Positions 1 to 6,022 of a stretch of DNA of 6,022 bases are shown piece after piece; within the stretch, counting starts at the first letter, position 1, and every line of letters starts with the position of its first letter. This stretch comes from an uncultured Muribaculaceae bacterium (GTDB taxonomy: Bacteria > Bacteroidota > Bacteroidia > Bacteroidales > Muribaculaceae), in contig CAJLTZ010000112.1 in NCBI GenBank assembly GCA_905209725.1, forward strand, positions 1-6,022. Reading direction: 5' to 3'. Under the pieces are notes generated by a model. That model was not told the DNA's origin and ran no database searches. It was given only the letters and a program-made list of their open reading frames with translations. The translations under genes were made by a program, and so were the position numbers.

Positions 1-39
1 CTGCATCAAAAATCGGTCGCCCCTGCATTAACATTTTTT
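1..39. repeat. Repeat-like fragment at the window edge (possible tandem repeat or terminator arm)
   Basis: The hexamer CTGCAT occurs at 1-6 and again at 23-28, a 22-nt period. Between the copies lies GGTCGCCCC (15-23), and a run of six T follows at 34-39. This could be the last unit of a 22-nt tandem repeat. It could also be the right arm (GGTCGCCCCTGCA, 15-27) of a GC-rich hairpin with a T tail, whose left arm would lie left of the window. Such a hairpin would terminate a plus-strand gene ending just outside and would lie beyond the 3' end of lpxB. Sequence similarity after the second hexamer fades quickly, so only one full period is visible. No gene is visible in these bases. Confidence 0.3.
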
Positions 40-51
40 ATGGGATGGGGT

Positions 52-1191
52 CTAATTACTTGACTTGACGTCTTCCACGATTAATTCAGCGGCGTATTCG
101 GCAGCGACATAATTGCCGAGACGCCGCTGCATATTTTTATATCCGGAGATCTGCCAGTCGCGGCGCGGGGATGGCTGCAGCAGTGGTGCCAGTTCGCGGG
201 CTATGGAGTCCACCGTGCATTTATGCACCAGCAGTTCGGGCACCACGGCATTCCCCACAATCAGGTTGGGCAGCGACACATATTTCACCTTCAGCAGTTT
301 CTCCATAATCTTATAGGAGATGGCCATGCCGTTGGCGCGATACACCACCACCTGGGGCGTGCCGATGAGGGCAGTCTCGAGCGTGGCTGTGCCGGATGTG
401 ACCACAGCCGCCTGGCTATATTTCAGCAGAGTCGGCGTGCAACCGAACACCACCTTCAGCCCCGGGTCCTGAGCCACCTCACGGTAATACTTCTCGGGAA
501 CGGCCGGCGCGGCGCCCACCACATATTGGAAATCGCCGAATCGCTTCGCCGCCTCGAGCATCAGCGGCAGGTTGTTGCGGATTTCCCTCTTTCGCGAACC
601 GGGCAGCAGCGCGATAATCGGGCGTTCGTCCTTAAGACCCTGTCGCTCCATGAAATGCTTCTTGGGCGGAAGATGGCCCATCGAGTGAGCCACCTCCTGC
701 ACCGAGGGATTGCCCACATATTTCACCTCATAGCCATGCTTCTTATAGAAAGGCACCTCGAAGGGGAGAATGGAATACATCCTGTCCACGCAGCGTTTGA
801 TTTTCTTGACGCGGTATTCTTTCCAGGCCCACACCTTGGGAGAGATGAAATAATGCACGCGGATGCCGAGTTTCTTGGCGTATGGGGCGAGGGTGAGGTT
901 GAAGCCGGGATAGTCCACGAGCACGAGGGCGTCGGGGTGGAAATCGAGCAGGAGCGCCTTTGCCTGCTTCAGGTTGCGGATAAGCGCCGGGAGCTTGCGG
1001 AACACCTCGCTGAACCCCATCACATTCATCTGGTCGTAATGGAGGTCGGGGCTGCAACGGGCCTCACGGGCCATCAGGTCGCCCCCGAAAAAGCGGATAT
1101 CCGCCTCTTCGTCGAATTCCTTCAGATATTTTATCAATTGCGAGGCATGAAGATCGCCAGAGGCCTCGCCGGCTATGATCACGTATTTCAT
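52..1191 (-). CDS. lpxB: Lipid-A-disaccharide synthase LpxB
   Basis: LpxB is a GT19-family glycosyltransferase. It joins UDP-2,3-diacylglucosamine to lipid X, forming the tetraacyl disaccharide 1-phosphate of the lipid A pathway at the cytoplasmic face of the inner membrane. The 379 residues match the usual length (382 in E. coli). Visible motifs in order are GEASGDLHA (8-16), VDYPGFN (92-98, with D93 at the position of the catalytic Asp of E. coli), SPKVWAWK (117-124), LPFE (142-145), YVGNP (158-162), LLPGSR (195-200, with R200 aligning to E. coli R201), SGTATLETAL (266-275) and VSLPNLI (305-311, with N309 in the UDP-sugar site region). The start MKYVIIAGEASGD is the family N-terminus, and no upstream alternative is needed. 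The stop is TAG. There is no good Shine-Dalgarno sequence. Its 5' end is only 50 bp from the divergent lipoprotein gene, so its promoter must lie in that spacer or inside the neighbour. It appears intact. Confidence 0.97.
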   Translation of the reverse strand: MKYVIIAGEASGDLHASQLIKYLKEFDEEADIRFFGGDLMAREARCSPDLHYDQMNVMGFSEVFRKLPALIRNLKQAKALLLDFHPDALVLVDYPGFNLTLAPYAKKLGIRVHYFISPKVWAWKEYRVKKIKRCVDRMYSILPFEVPFYKKHGYEVKYVGNPSVQEVAHSMGHLPPKKHFMERQGLKDERPIIALLPGSRKREIRNNLPLMLEAAKRFGDFQYVVGAAPAVPEKYYREVAQDPGLKVVFGCTPTLLKYSQAAVVTSGTATLETALIGTPQVVVYRANGMAISYKIMEKLLKVKYVSLPNLIVGNAVVPELLVHKCTVDSIARELAPLLQPSPRRDWQISGYKNMQRRLGNYVAAEYAAELIVEDVKSSN

Positions 1192-1241
1192 CTCTTGAAA
1201 TCAGTCTGAAATAAAATTGGCGCGCAAAGCGTTCTACAATT
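1192..1241. promoter_or_regulatory. Short divergent intergenic region, probable overlapping promoters
   Basis: These 50 bp separate the starts of lpxB (minus) and the lipoprotein gene (plus). On the plus strand TAAAATTG (1212-1219) differs at one position from the Bacteroidetes -7 consensus TAnnTTTG and would give a leader of roughly 15-20 nt. No TTTG sits at the expected -33 spacing. On the minus strand there is a TTTG (within GCTTTGCG, complement of about 1224-1231) but no convincing TAnnTTTG downstream. The centre is the GC-rich palindrome GCGCGC (1220-1225). That promoters exist here is inferred from the gene layout; the exact elements are weak. Confidence 0.35.
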
Positions 1242-2648
1242 ATGAAGAATACAATGCGCCTGTTTATATTGACCCTTGTGGCCGCGATTAGTTTAATGGC
1301 CGTCTCCTGCATCAACGACGGGATGACCACCTCATCGTCCGACACGCTCACCTTTTCGCGCGACACGGTGAACTTCGACACCGTATTCACCGACCTCGGC
1401 ACCCCTACGGCACGCCTTATTGTTCACAACAAGGCGAAGAAGGGCATCAACATCTCCTCGATCCGTTTCAGGCGCGCCGACACGGAGTTCTCGCTCAATG
1501 TCGACGGACAGAGCGGCCGTGAGTTTCACGATGTGGAGATTCGCGGGCGCGATTCGATATATGTATTCATCGAATGCTTTATCCCCGAAGACGAGCGCAA
1601 GGAGCCCCATCTTGTGGCCGATGAGCTGGAGTTTGTCACCAATGGCGTCACGCAGACTGTGCGCGTTGAAGCCTATGGCCAGAACGTGGTGAGGCTTCGG
1701 GCGCAGACGCTTACCGAAGACACGCGGCTCACGGCCGACATGCCCTATGTGGTGTTCGACTCGCTGGTGGTGGAGCGTGGAGCCACACTCAGCATCGCTC
1801 CCGGCGCCAAGGTGCTTTTCCACGACGGCGCATCGCTCAATATCCGCGGCCGGATAGAGGCCAAGGGTGAGCCGGGCAAGATGATCGACCTTCGCGGCGA
1901 CCGCCTTGACGACGTGCTTCCCGATGTGGGCTACGATATCCTCGCCGGCCAGTGGCAGGGAATCAGGATTGCCCCTGAAAGCTTCAACAACCGCCTTGAA
2001 TATGTCGACATGCGCTCCACGGTGGAGGGCCTTGTGCTCGACTCCTGCTCAAATCTGGAGCAGCCCAAACTCACATTGCTCAATAGCTGGCTGCATAATT
2101 CGCAGGGCAATGTGCTGAGCGCCAAATATTCCAGAGTGGAAGCCACGGGCACATGCTTCTCGGAGGCTGCCGACGCTGTGGTGAGCCTCACCGGAGGCGA
2201 ACACACCTTCCTGCAGTGCACCATTGCCAATAATTACCTGTTCTCGGCAATCATGAACCCGCTGCTATGCCTCTACCATCTGCTTCCCGACCAGGCTCTT
2301 GAGAACGACCTCCCTCTTATGAAGGCCACATTCGAGAATTCAATCATCTATGGTCTTGCCGACGACATCAACGAAGGCACGCTTACGGGCAGCGAGGTAT
2401 TCTTCCGCTATGTGTCGCTCAAATCCGCGGGCAGCGACGATGAAAATTTCCTCAACTGCCTCTGGGACACCGACCCGATGTTTCTCACCGACCGTCCCAT
2501 CTATTATTTCAACTATAGGCTGAAGGAGGATTCACCCGTAAGGCAGGCCGGCGATGCGTCGCTGGTCACTCCCGCGGCCCTCATAGATATGGATGGCACC
2601 GACCGTCTGTCGGCCGGTGCCCCATCCCTCGGTGCCTACGCCAAGTAG
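1242..2648 (+). CDS. Putative lipoprotein with right-handed beta-helix, function unknown
   Basis: This 468-residue exported protein has a signal peptide: a basic start (MKNTMR), a hydrophobic core (7-19) and a lipobox AVSC with lipidated C23. The residues after C23 (INDGMT) lack a clear acidic surface-export signal, so the final location (periplasm-facing or cell surface) is open. Residues of about 35-148 resemble an Ig-like HYDIN/DUF1573-type domain (NFDTVFTDLGTPTARL at 44-59, then alternating strands). From about 165 the pattern is a right-handed parallel beta-helix: GATLSIAPGAKVLFHDG (180-196), LNIRGRIEAKG (199-209), IDLRGDRLDD (215-224) and GQWQGIRI (236-243), followed by further rung-like segments to about 420. 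The C-terminus has SPVRQAG (431-437), then DMDGTDRLSAGAPSLGAY (449-466), like the end of many Bacteroidetes beta-helix (choice-of-anchor) proteins. No catalytic residues can be assigned. A carbohydrate-binding, adhesive or envelope-structural role is possible but not shown. M5 is an alternative start; M1 gives the better basic n-region. No Shine-Dalgarno sequence is seen. Confidence 0.88.
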   Translation: MKNTMRLFILTLVAAISLMAVSCINDGMTTSSSDTLTFSRDTVNFDTVFTDLGTPTARLIVHNKAKKGINISSIRFRRADTEFSLNVDGQSGREFHDVEIRGRDSIYVFIECFIPEDERKEPHLVADELEFVTNGVTQTVRVEAYGQNVVRLRAQTLTEDTRLTADMPYVVFDSLVVERGATLSIAPGAKVLFHDGASLNIRGRIEAKGEPGKMIDLRGDRLDDVLPDVGYDILAGQWQGIRIAPESFNNRLEYVDMRSTVEGLVLDSCSNLEQPKLTLLNSWLHNSQGNVLSAKYSRVEATGTCFSEAADAVVSLTGGEHTFLQCTIANNYLFSAIMNPLLCLYHLLPDQALENDLPLMKATFENSIIYGLADDINEGTLTGSEVFFRYVSLKSAGSDDENFLNCLWDTDPMFLTDRPIYYFNYRLKEDSPVRQAGDASLVTPAALIDMDGTDRLSAGAPSLGAYAK

Positions 2649-2693
2649 GTATCAAGCAGGTATTAGGTCAGACTTATTAAGTATCAGGTAATA
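2647..2693. repeat. Cluster of imperfect AGGTATYA-like octamers in the convergent spacer
   Basis: The 46-bp spacer between the two converging genes consists largely of variants of one octamer: AGGTATCA (2647-2654, overlapping the lipoprotein stop codon), AGGTATTA (2658-2665), AAGTATCA (2679-2686) and AGGTAATA (2686-2693). The start-to-start steps are 11, 21 and 7 nt. It is AT-rich compared with the flanking genes. It may be simple slippage-derived sequence; no binding protein is known to me for this motif. Confidence 0.35.
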
Positions 2694-2697
2694 CTTA
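2678..2697. terminator. Possible weak bidirectional terminator hairpin
   Basis: TAAGTAT (2678-2684) and ATACTTA (2691-2697) form a perfect 7-bp inverted repeat around a 6-nt loop. The right arm contains the stop codon of yebC (TTA on this strand). On the plus strand the hairpin is followed by GTTTTCC, a short T run, which could end lipoprotein transcription. On the minus strand only a weak AT stretch follows. The stem has a single G:C pair, so it would be a poor intrinsic terminator. Its place between convergent genes is the main support. Confidence 0.3.
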
Positions 2698-3414
2698 GTT
2701 TTCCTCCTTCATATTGTGGAAGACGTTCTGCACGTCTTCGTCCTCCTCGAATTTGTCGAGAAGTTTCTCGATGGCCTCGCGCTGTTCGGGGGTAACCTCC
2801 TTATAGTCGGTAGGAATACGCTCGAATTCGGAGCTGATAATCTCCAGCGAGTGGTCTTCGAGATATTTCTGGATATTGGAGAACTGGTCGAAAGCGCCAA
2901 AGATGATCCAGTCTTCGGCATCCTCCTCGGCTTCGAGTTCAGCCTCGAAGTCCATGAGGTCGAGCTCGAGTTCGTCGAGTGCTACATCGGCCGGTTTGAT
3001 ATGGAACACACTCTTATGGTCGAAGAGGAACGAGAGTGAGCCCTGAGTGCCGAGCGAGCCGCCGTGCTTGTTGAAATAACTACGCACGTTGGCCACAGTA
3101 CGCTGGTTATTGTCCGTGGCGGTTTCCACCACGATAGCGATGCCATGCGGGCCATATCCTTCGTATACAATCTCCTTGTAGTCTCCGGCCTCCTTATCGG
3201 TAGCCTTCTTGATGGCGCGTTCCACCGTATCCTTAGGCATGTTGGCGGCCTTGGCGTTCTGCATGAGGGCGCGCAGACGCGGGTTGGTGTCGGGATCCGG
3301 ACCGCCTGCTTTCGCTGCGATAGTGATCTCCTTGCCGATGCGTGTGAACGTGCGGCTCATGTTGCCCCAGCGTTTCAGCTTGCGGGCCTTGCGATATTCA
3401 AATGCTCTTCCCAT
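2695..3414 (-). CDS. yebC: YebC/PmpR-family protein (TACO1-like)
   Basis: This 239-residue cytoplasmic protein is close to the family norm (246 in E. coli). It begins with the Bacteroidetes version of the YebC N-terminus, MGRAFEYRKARKLKRWGNMS, which replaces the MAGHSKW start of Proteobacteria. Conserved blocks are GGPDPDTNPRLR (37-48), NMPKDTVERAIKKA (58-71), YEGYGPHGIAI (84-94), TDNNQRTVANVR (100-111) and GGSLGTQGSLSFLF (118-131). A strongly acidic segment follows (about 147-168), then the C-terminal domain with IQKYLE (181-186). The family was first described as transcriptional regulators (PmpR). Recent work on bacterial YebC proteins and mitochondrial TACO1 instead supports a ribosome-associated role in relieving stalls at difficult motifs such as polyproline; which applies here cannot be read from sequence. 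It starts 27 bp after pheT on the same strand, in an AT-rich gap with no Shine-Dalgarno sequence and no visible terminator, so co-transcription is likely. The stop is TAA. Confidence 0.95.
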   Translation of the reverse strand: MGRAFEYRKARKLKRWGNMSRTFTRIGKEITIAAKAGGPDPDTNPRLRALMQNAKAANMPKDTVERAIKKATDKEAGDYKEIVYEGYGPHGIAIVVETATDNNQRTVANVRSYFNKHGGSLGTQGSLSFLFDHKSVFHIKPADVALDELELDLMDFEAELEAEEDAEDWIIFGAFDQFSNIQKYLEDHSLEIISSEFERIPTDYKEVTPEQREAIEKLLDKFEEDEDVQNVFHNMKEEN

Positions 3415-3441
3415 TTATATAGTAGTTGTATTGTTTAATTG

Positions 3442-5937
3442 TTACCGTAATTCAGCGCCAAGGGCTTTGACGGCCTTGACGATTTTCTGCATCACAGCCT
3501 CAATCTGCTTGTCCTGCAGGGTTTTCTCCATATCCTGGATTGTCATCTTCACAGCGTAGCTCTTCTTGCCTTCGGGGAGGTTCTTGCCCTCGTAAACGTC
3601 GAAGAGAGCCACGGAGCGGAGCAGTTTCCTTTCCGCGCTGCGGATTGCGGCCTCGATGTCGGCGAAGCGCACGCTCTTGTCGACGAGCAGGGCGAGGTCG
3701 CGCTCCACGGGCTGTGTGCGGGGGATCTCTGTGAAGGTCACATTGCCATTGGAAGCAGCCTTGAAGAGGGCACTCCAGTCGATTGTGGCATATACCACAT
3801 CGCGCTCGATGTCGAAGCGGTGAAGGATTTTGCGGCTCACGAGGCCCACTGATGCCAGGCGTTTTCCCTGACGGGTCTCGATGTCGAGTTTGGCGGAGAA
3901 GATGCCATCGCTGCCCTGCTTACGCACAAGCATGCCTTGCGGCACTCCGAGGCGCAGCAGGATGCCGTCAACGATGCCTATGAGGTCGAAGGCATCGACC
4001 TCGGCGGCCTGCACATTCCAGGAGGCGCGGCGCATGTTGCCGCTCAGCCAGAGCGCTAATTCAGGATGCTCCGAATAGGGTGCAAGGGGACGCTCCTTAG
4101 TGATTTCCTTCGAGGGGTCGAGGGTATATACGTTGCCAAATTCATAGAGCTTCAGGTCGGAGTTCTTGCGGTTGGCGTTATGGGCAATCGACTCAAGGCC
4201 GCCGAAGAGCAGCGTCTGGCGAAGCACGCTGAGTTCGCCGCTCAGAGGATTCATCAGCCTTACGCAATGGTCGGCCGGGAATTCGGCGCAGTCCTCATAA
4301 TATGCGGTCGCTGTGAGCGAATTGTTCATTATCTCATTGAAACCGATAGCGGTGAGCTGCTCGGCGATGATCTGCTGCATCTCGTGGCTGCGGTCCACAT
4401 CGGTGCGCTGCGAGATTGAGATATGGGCGTCTGAGGCTATCTCCACACTATTGTAGCCATAGATGCGGAGCACCTCCTCCACGATGTCGCAGGGACGCTT
4501 CACGTCGACGCGATATGTGGGCACGCAGAGATGCAGCACATCCTCATTATCGGTGGGGGTGACGCTGATTTCCAGCGCACGCAGGATGGTGACCACCAGA
4601 TCCCTGGGGAGCTGCTTGCCGATGAGGCGGTTGCAGTAGTCGAGAGAGAAATCGAACTCTGCGGGAGCGATCGGCTCGGGATAGATGTCGGTGATATCTC
4701 CGCAAACCTCACCTCCGGCCAGTTCCTTGATAAGGCAAGCGGCCAGGCGTGCGGCATAGACGGTGATGTTTGGGTCGGTGCCGCGCTCGTAGCGGAAGGA
4801 AGCGTCGGTGCTGAGGCCGTGGCGGCGGGCAGTGCGGCGCACGCGTGTGGGATTGAAGTAAGCGCTTTCGATGAATACGTCGCGTGTTGACTCGGTGACT
4901 CCGGAGTCGAGGCCGCCGAACACGCCGGCGATACACATCGGTTTCTCTGCATCGCAAATCATCAGGTCGGCCTCATGGAGAGTGTGCTCATTGCCGTCGA
5001 GAGTGGTGAATTTCGTACCGGCAGGGCAAGTGCGCACGTGAATCTCCTCGCCTGCCACATGGGCAAGGTCGAAGCAGTGTAGCGGCTGGCCGATGCCGAG
5101 AAGCACGAAGTTGGTGATATCCACGATATTATTGATGGGGCGCTGGCCGGCTGCGATAAGCAGGTTGCGCAGCCATTCGGGCGACTCCTTCACCTCGATG
5201 CCGCGGATGGTGACGCCGCTATATCTGGGACAACCCTCGCGGTCGTCGACGTTAACCTTCACGGCGCCGTCGGCGCGGTCGGTGTGGAAAGCCTCCATGG
5301 AGGGGACGCTGATTTCGGGATATTCGCCGGAAGATTTTCCCATTGCGAGGTCGCACCATTGGCGGGCTTTCACGTCGCGGGCCACGCCGAAATGGCTGGC
5401 TGCATCCACGCGGTTGGGGGTGAGCTCCACTTCGAGGCGCCAGTCGCTCTCGACGTTGAAATATTTGGCTGCGGGGGTGCCGGGGCGCGCTTCATCACGG
5501 CTCTCGTCGAGCACCATGATGCCGTCGTGGGAAGTGCCCACGCCGATTTCATCCTCAGCGCAGATCATGCCATACGACTCCACGCCGCGTATCTTTGATT
5601 TCTTGATCTTCACCTCCTTGTCGCCGTCATAGAGCGTGCAGCCCACAGTGGCCACAGCCACCGTCTGGCCGGCTGCCACATTTGGCGCGCCGCACACGAT
5701 CTGCACCGGTTCTCCGGTGCCAAGGTCTACGGTGGTGACATGCAGATGGTCGGAGTCGGGATGAGCCTCGCAGGTAAGCACCTTGCCTATCAACACGCCC
5801 CTGAGTCCACCGCGGATTGTCTCCACTTCCTCCACCGTGTCGCATTCCAGTCCGGTAGATGTAAGCAGAGCGGCAAGCTCGCGCGGATTCAACTCAATGT
5901 CTATGTAGCGTTTAAGCCACTTATATGATATGTCCAT
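3442..5937 (-). CDS. pheT: Phenylalanyl-tRNA synthetase beta subunit PheT
   Basis: PheT is the beta chain of the (alpha-beta)2 phenylalanine-tRNA ligase. PheS carries the aminoacylation site, while PheT binds tRNA-Phe and hydrolyses mischarged Tyr-tRNA. The 831 residues are somewhat longer than E. coli PheT (795). The domains appear in the expected order. The N-terminal start is MDISYKWLKRYID. The EMAP/OB-type tRNA-binding domain spans about 40-155, with HPDSDHLHV (59-67) and IVCGAPNVAAGQ (80-91). The B3/B4 editing domain follows, with GQPLHCFD (283-290), CIAGVFGG (335-342), FIESAYF (355-361) and GLSTDASFRYERGTDP (374-389). By motif position, H287 and E357 correspond to editing-site His and Glu residues. 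B5 contains VPTYRVDVKRPCDIVEEVLRI (472-492, quoted in part). The synthetase-like core has MNPLSGELSVLRQ (562-574), and the anticodon-binding FDX-ACB domain is at about 736-831, with PVERDLALLVD (743-753). No break or missing domain is seen. pheS is not in the window, so the two subunits are not adjacent here. The start is supported by the family N-terminus and a promoter-like element 20 bp upstream. The stop is TAA. Confidence 0.98.
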   Translation of the reverse strand: MDISYKWLKRYIDIELNPRELAALLTSTGLECDTVEEVETIRGGLRGVLIGKVLTCEAHPDSDHLHVTTVDLGTGEPVQIVCGAPNVAAGQTVAVATVGCTLYDGDKEVKIKKSKIRGVESYGMICAEDEIGVGTSHDGIMVLDESRDEARPGTPAAKYFNVESDWRLEVELTPNRVDAASHFGVARDVKARQWCDLAMGKSSGEYPEISVPSMEAFHTDRADGAVKVNVDDREGCPRYSGVTIRGIEVKESPEWLRNLLIAAGQRPINNIVDITNFVLLGIGQPLHCFDLAHVAGEEIHVRTCPAGTKFTTLDGNEHTLHEADLMICDAEKPMCIAGVFGGLDSGVTESTRDVFIESAYFNPTRVRRTARRHGLSTDASFRYERGTDPNITVYAARLAACLIKELAGGEVCGDITDIYPEPIAPAEFDFSLDYCNRLIGKQLPRDLVVTILRALEISVTPTDNEDVLHLCVPTYRVDVKRPCDIVEEVLRIYGYNSVEIASDAHISISQRTDVDRSHEMQQIIAEQLTAIGFNEIMNNSLTATAYYEDCAEFPADHCVRLMNPLSGELSVLRQTLLFGGLESIAHNANRKNSDLKLYEFGNVYTLDPSKEITKERPLAPYSEHPELALWLSGNMRRASWNVQAAEVDAFDLIGIVDGILLRLGVPQGMLVRKQGSDGIFSAKLDIETRQGKRLASVGLVSRKILHRFDIERDVVYATIDWSALFKAASNGNVTFTEIPRTQPVERDLALLVDKSVRFADIEAAIRSAERKLLRSVALFDVYEGKNLPEGKKSYAVKMTIQDMEKTLQDKQIEAVMQKIVKAVKALGAELR

Positions 5938-5957
5938 GTTTTCAGAGGAATTTTCCG

Positions 5958-5965
5958 CAAAATTA
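5958..5965 (-). promoter_or_regulatory. Candidate Bacteroidetes -7 promoter element of pheT-yebC
   Basis: Read on the minus strand, the bases are TAATTTTG, an exact match to the Bacteroidetes -7 consensus TAnnTTTG. The element ends 20 nt before the pheT ATG, which predicts a leader of roughly 10-15 nt. No TTTG is found about 19 nt further upstream (the bases there read GAGG), so the -33 half is poor; a weak -33 is common in this phylum. The rest of 5938-6022 is AT-rich. It shows no leader peptide, T-box or attenuator hairpin of the kind that controls phe synthetase genes in some other bacteria. Confidence 0.45.
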
Positions 5966-6022
5966 CTAAAAATCTCTGGAATAACCTCGAAAAACGGGAG
6001 AAATGACGCTAAACGACTTAAT

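Noticed and set aside
223..1209. A 328-codon open frame on the plus strand running almost the whole length of lpxB in antisense
   Set aside because: It lies opposite a clearly recognised lpxB. Its translation is rich in His, Arg, Leu and Glu without any family motif, and long antisense frames are expected in GC-rich genes with biased third positions.
1332..1823. A 163-codon open frame antisense to the lipoprotein gene
   Set aside because: It overlaps the signal-peptide-bearing lipoprotein reading frame, shows no recognisable domain, and has no start signal of its own.
4066..4419. Open frames on the plus strand opposite pheT, such as 4066-4419, 4531-4890 and 5093-5632
   Set aside because: They are mirror frames of the intact, fully motif-supported pheT and have no protein-like features of their own.
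5943..5953. Inverted repeat GGAA-AA-TTCC in the pheT leader as an operator
   Set aside because: The arms are only 4 bp around a 2-nt centre, a level of symmetry expected by chance in AT-rich leader sequence.
6003..6022. Possible start of a divergent plus-strand gene (ATG at 6003, reading MTLNDL)
   Set aside because: Only six codons are visible before the window ends. The GGGAG just upstream sits only 2 nt from the ATG, and no plus-strand TAnnTTTG was found, so this cannot be told from chance.
1..6022. Search for mobile elements, CRISPR arrays, tRNA or rRNA genes, toxin-antitoxin pairs or a new defence system
   Set aside because: The window is almost fully occupied by four intact genes with short spacers. 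No transposase, integrase, regular repeat-spacer pattern or RNA gene sequence was seen, and three of the four genes are housekeeping functions.

Overview
This 6.0 kb window looks like an ordinary chromosomal segment of a Bacteroidales bacterium. The evidence is the Bacteroidetes-type YebC start (MGRAFEYRKARK), a lipid A gene (Gram-negative envelope), a Bacteroidetes-style lipoprotein, almost no Shine-Dalgarno sequences before the starts, and a perfect TAnnTTTG -7 element upstream of pheT. By eye the coding DNA is GC-rich for the phylum (mid to upper fifties percent). That would suit a gut family such as Muribaculaceae or Rikenellaceae, but I cannot prove the family.

Layout. Positions 1-51 hold a repeat-like edge fragment. 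Positions 52-1191 (minus strand) are lpxB, the lipid A disaccharide synthase. A 50-bp divergent spacer separates it from 1242-2648 (plus strand), a 468-residue lipoprotein of unknown function with an Ig-like N-terminal part and a predicted right-handed beta-helix. A 46-bp convergent spacer, rich in AGGTATYA-like repeats and containing a small hairpin, separates it from 2695-3414 (minus strand), a YebC/PmpR-family protein. Upstream of that on the same strand, 27 bp away, is 3442-5937, pheT, the beta subunit of phenylalanyl-tRNA synthetase. Positions 5938-6022 are the pheT leader and promoter region.

How the genes fit together. pheT and yebC are probably co-transcribed and both serve translation: one charges and proofreads tRNA-Phe, and the other belongs to a family now linked to rescue of stalled ribosomes. 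lpxB and the divergent lipoprotein are both envelope genes and share one very short intergenic region. I see no mobile element, CRISPR array, RNA gene, toxin-antitoxin or defence module. All four genes look intact. The only part without a known role is the beta-helix lipoprotein, and nothing here amounts to a convincing new system.
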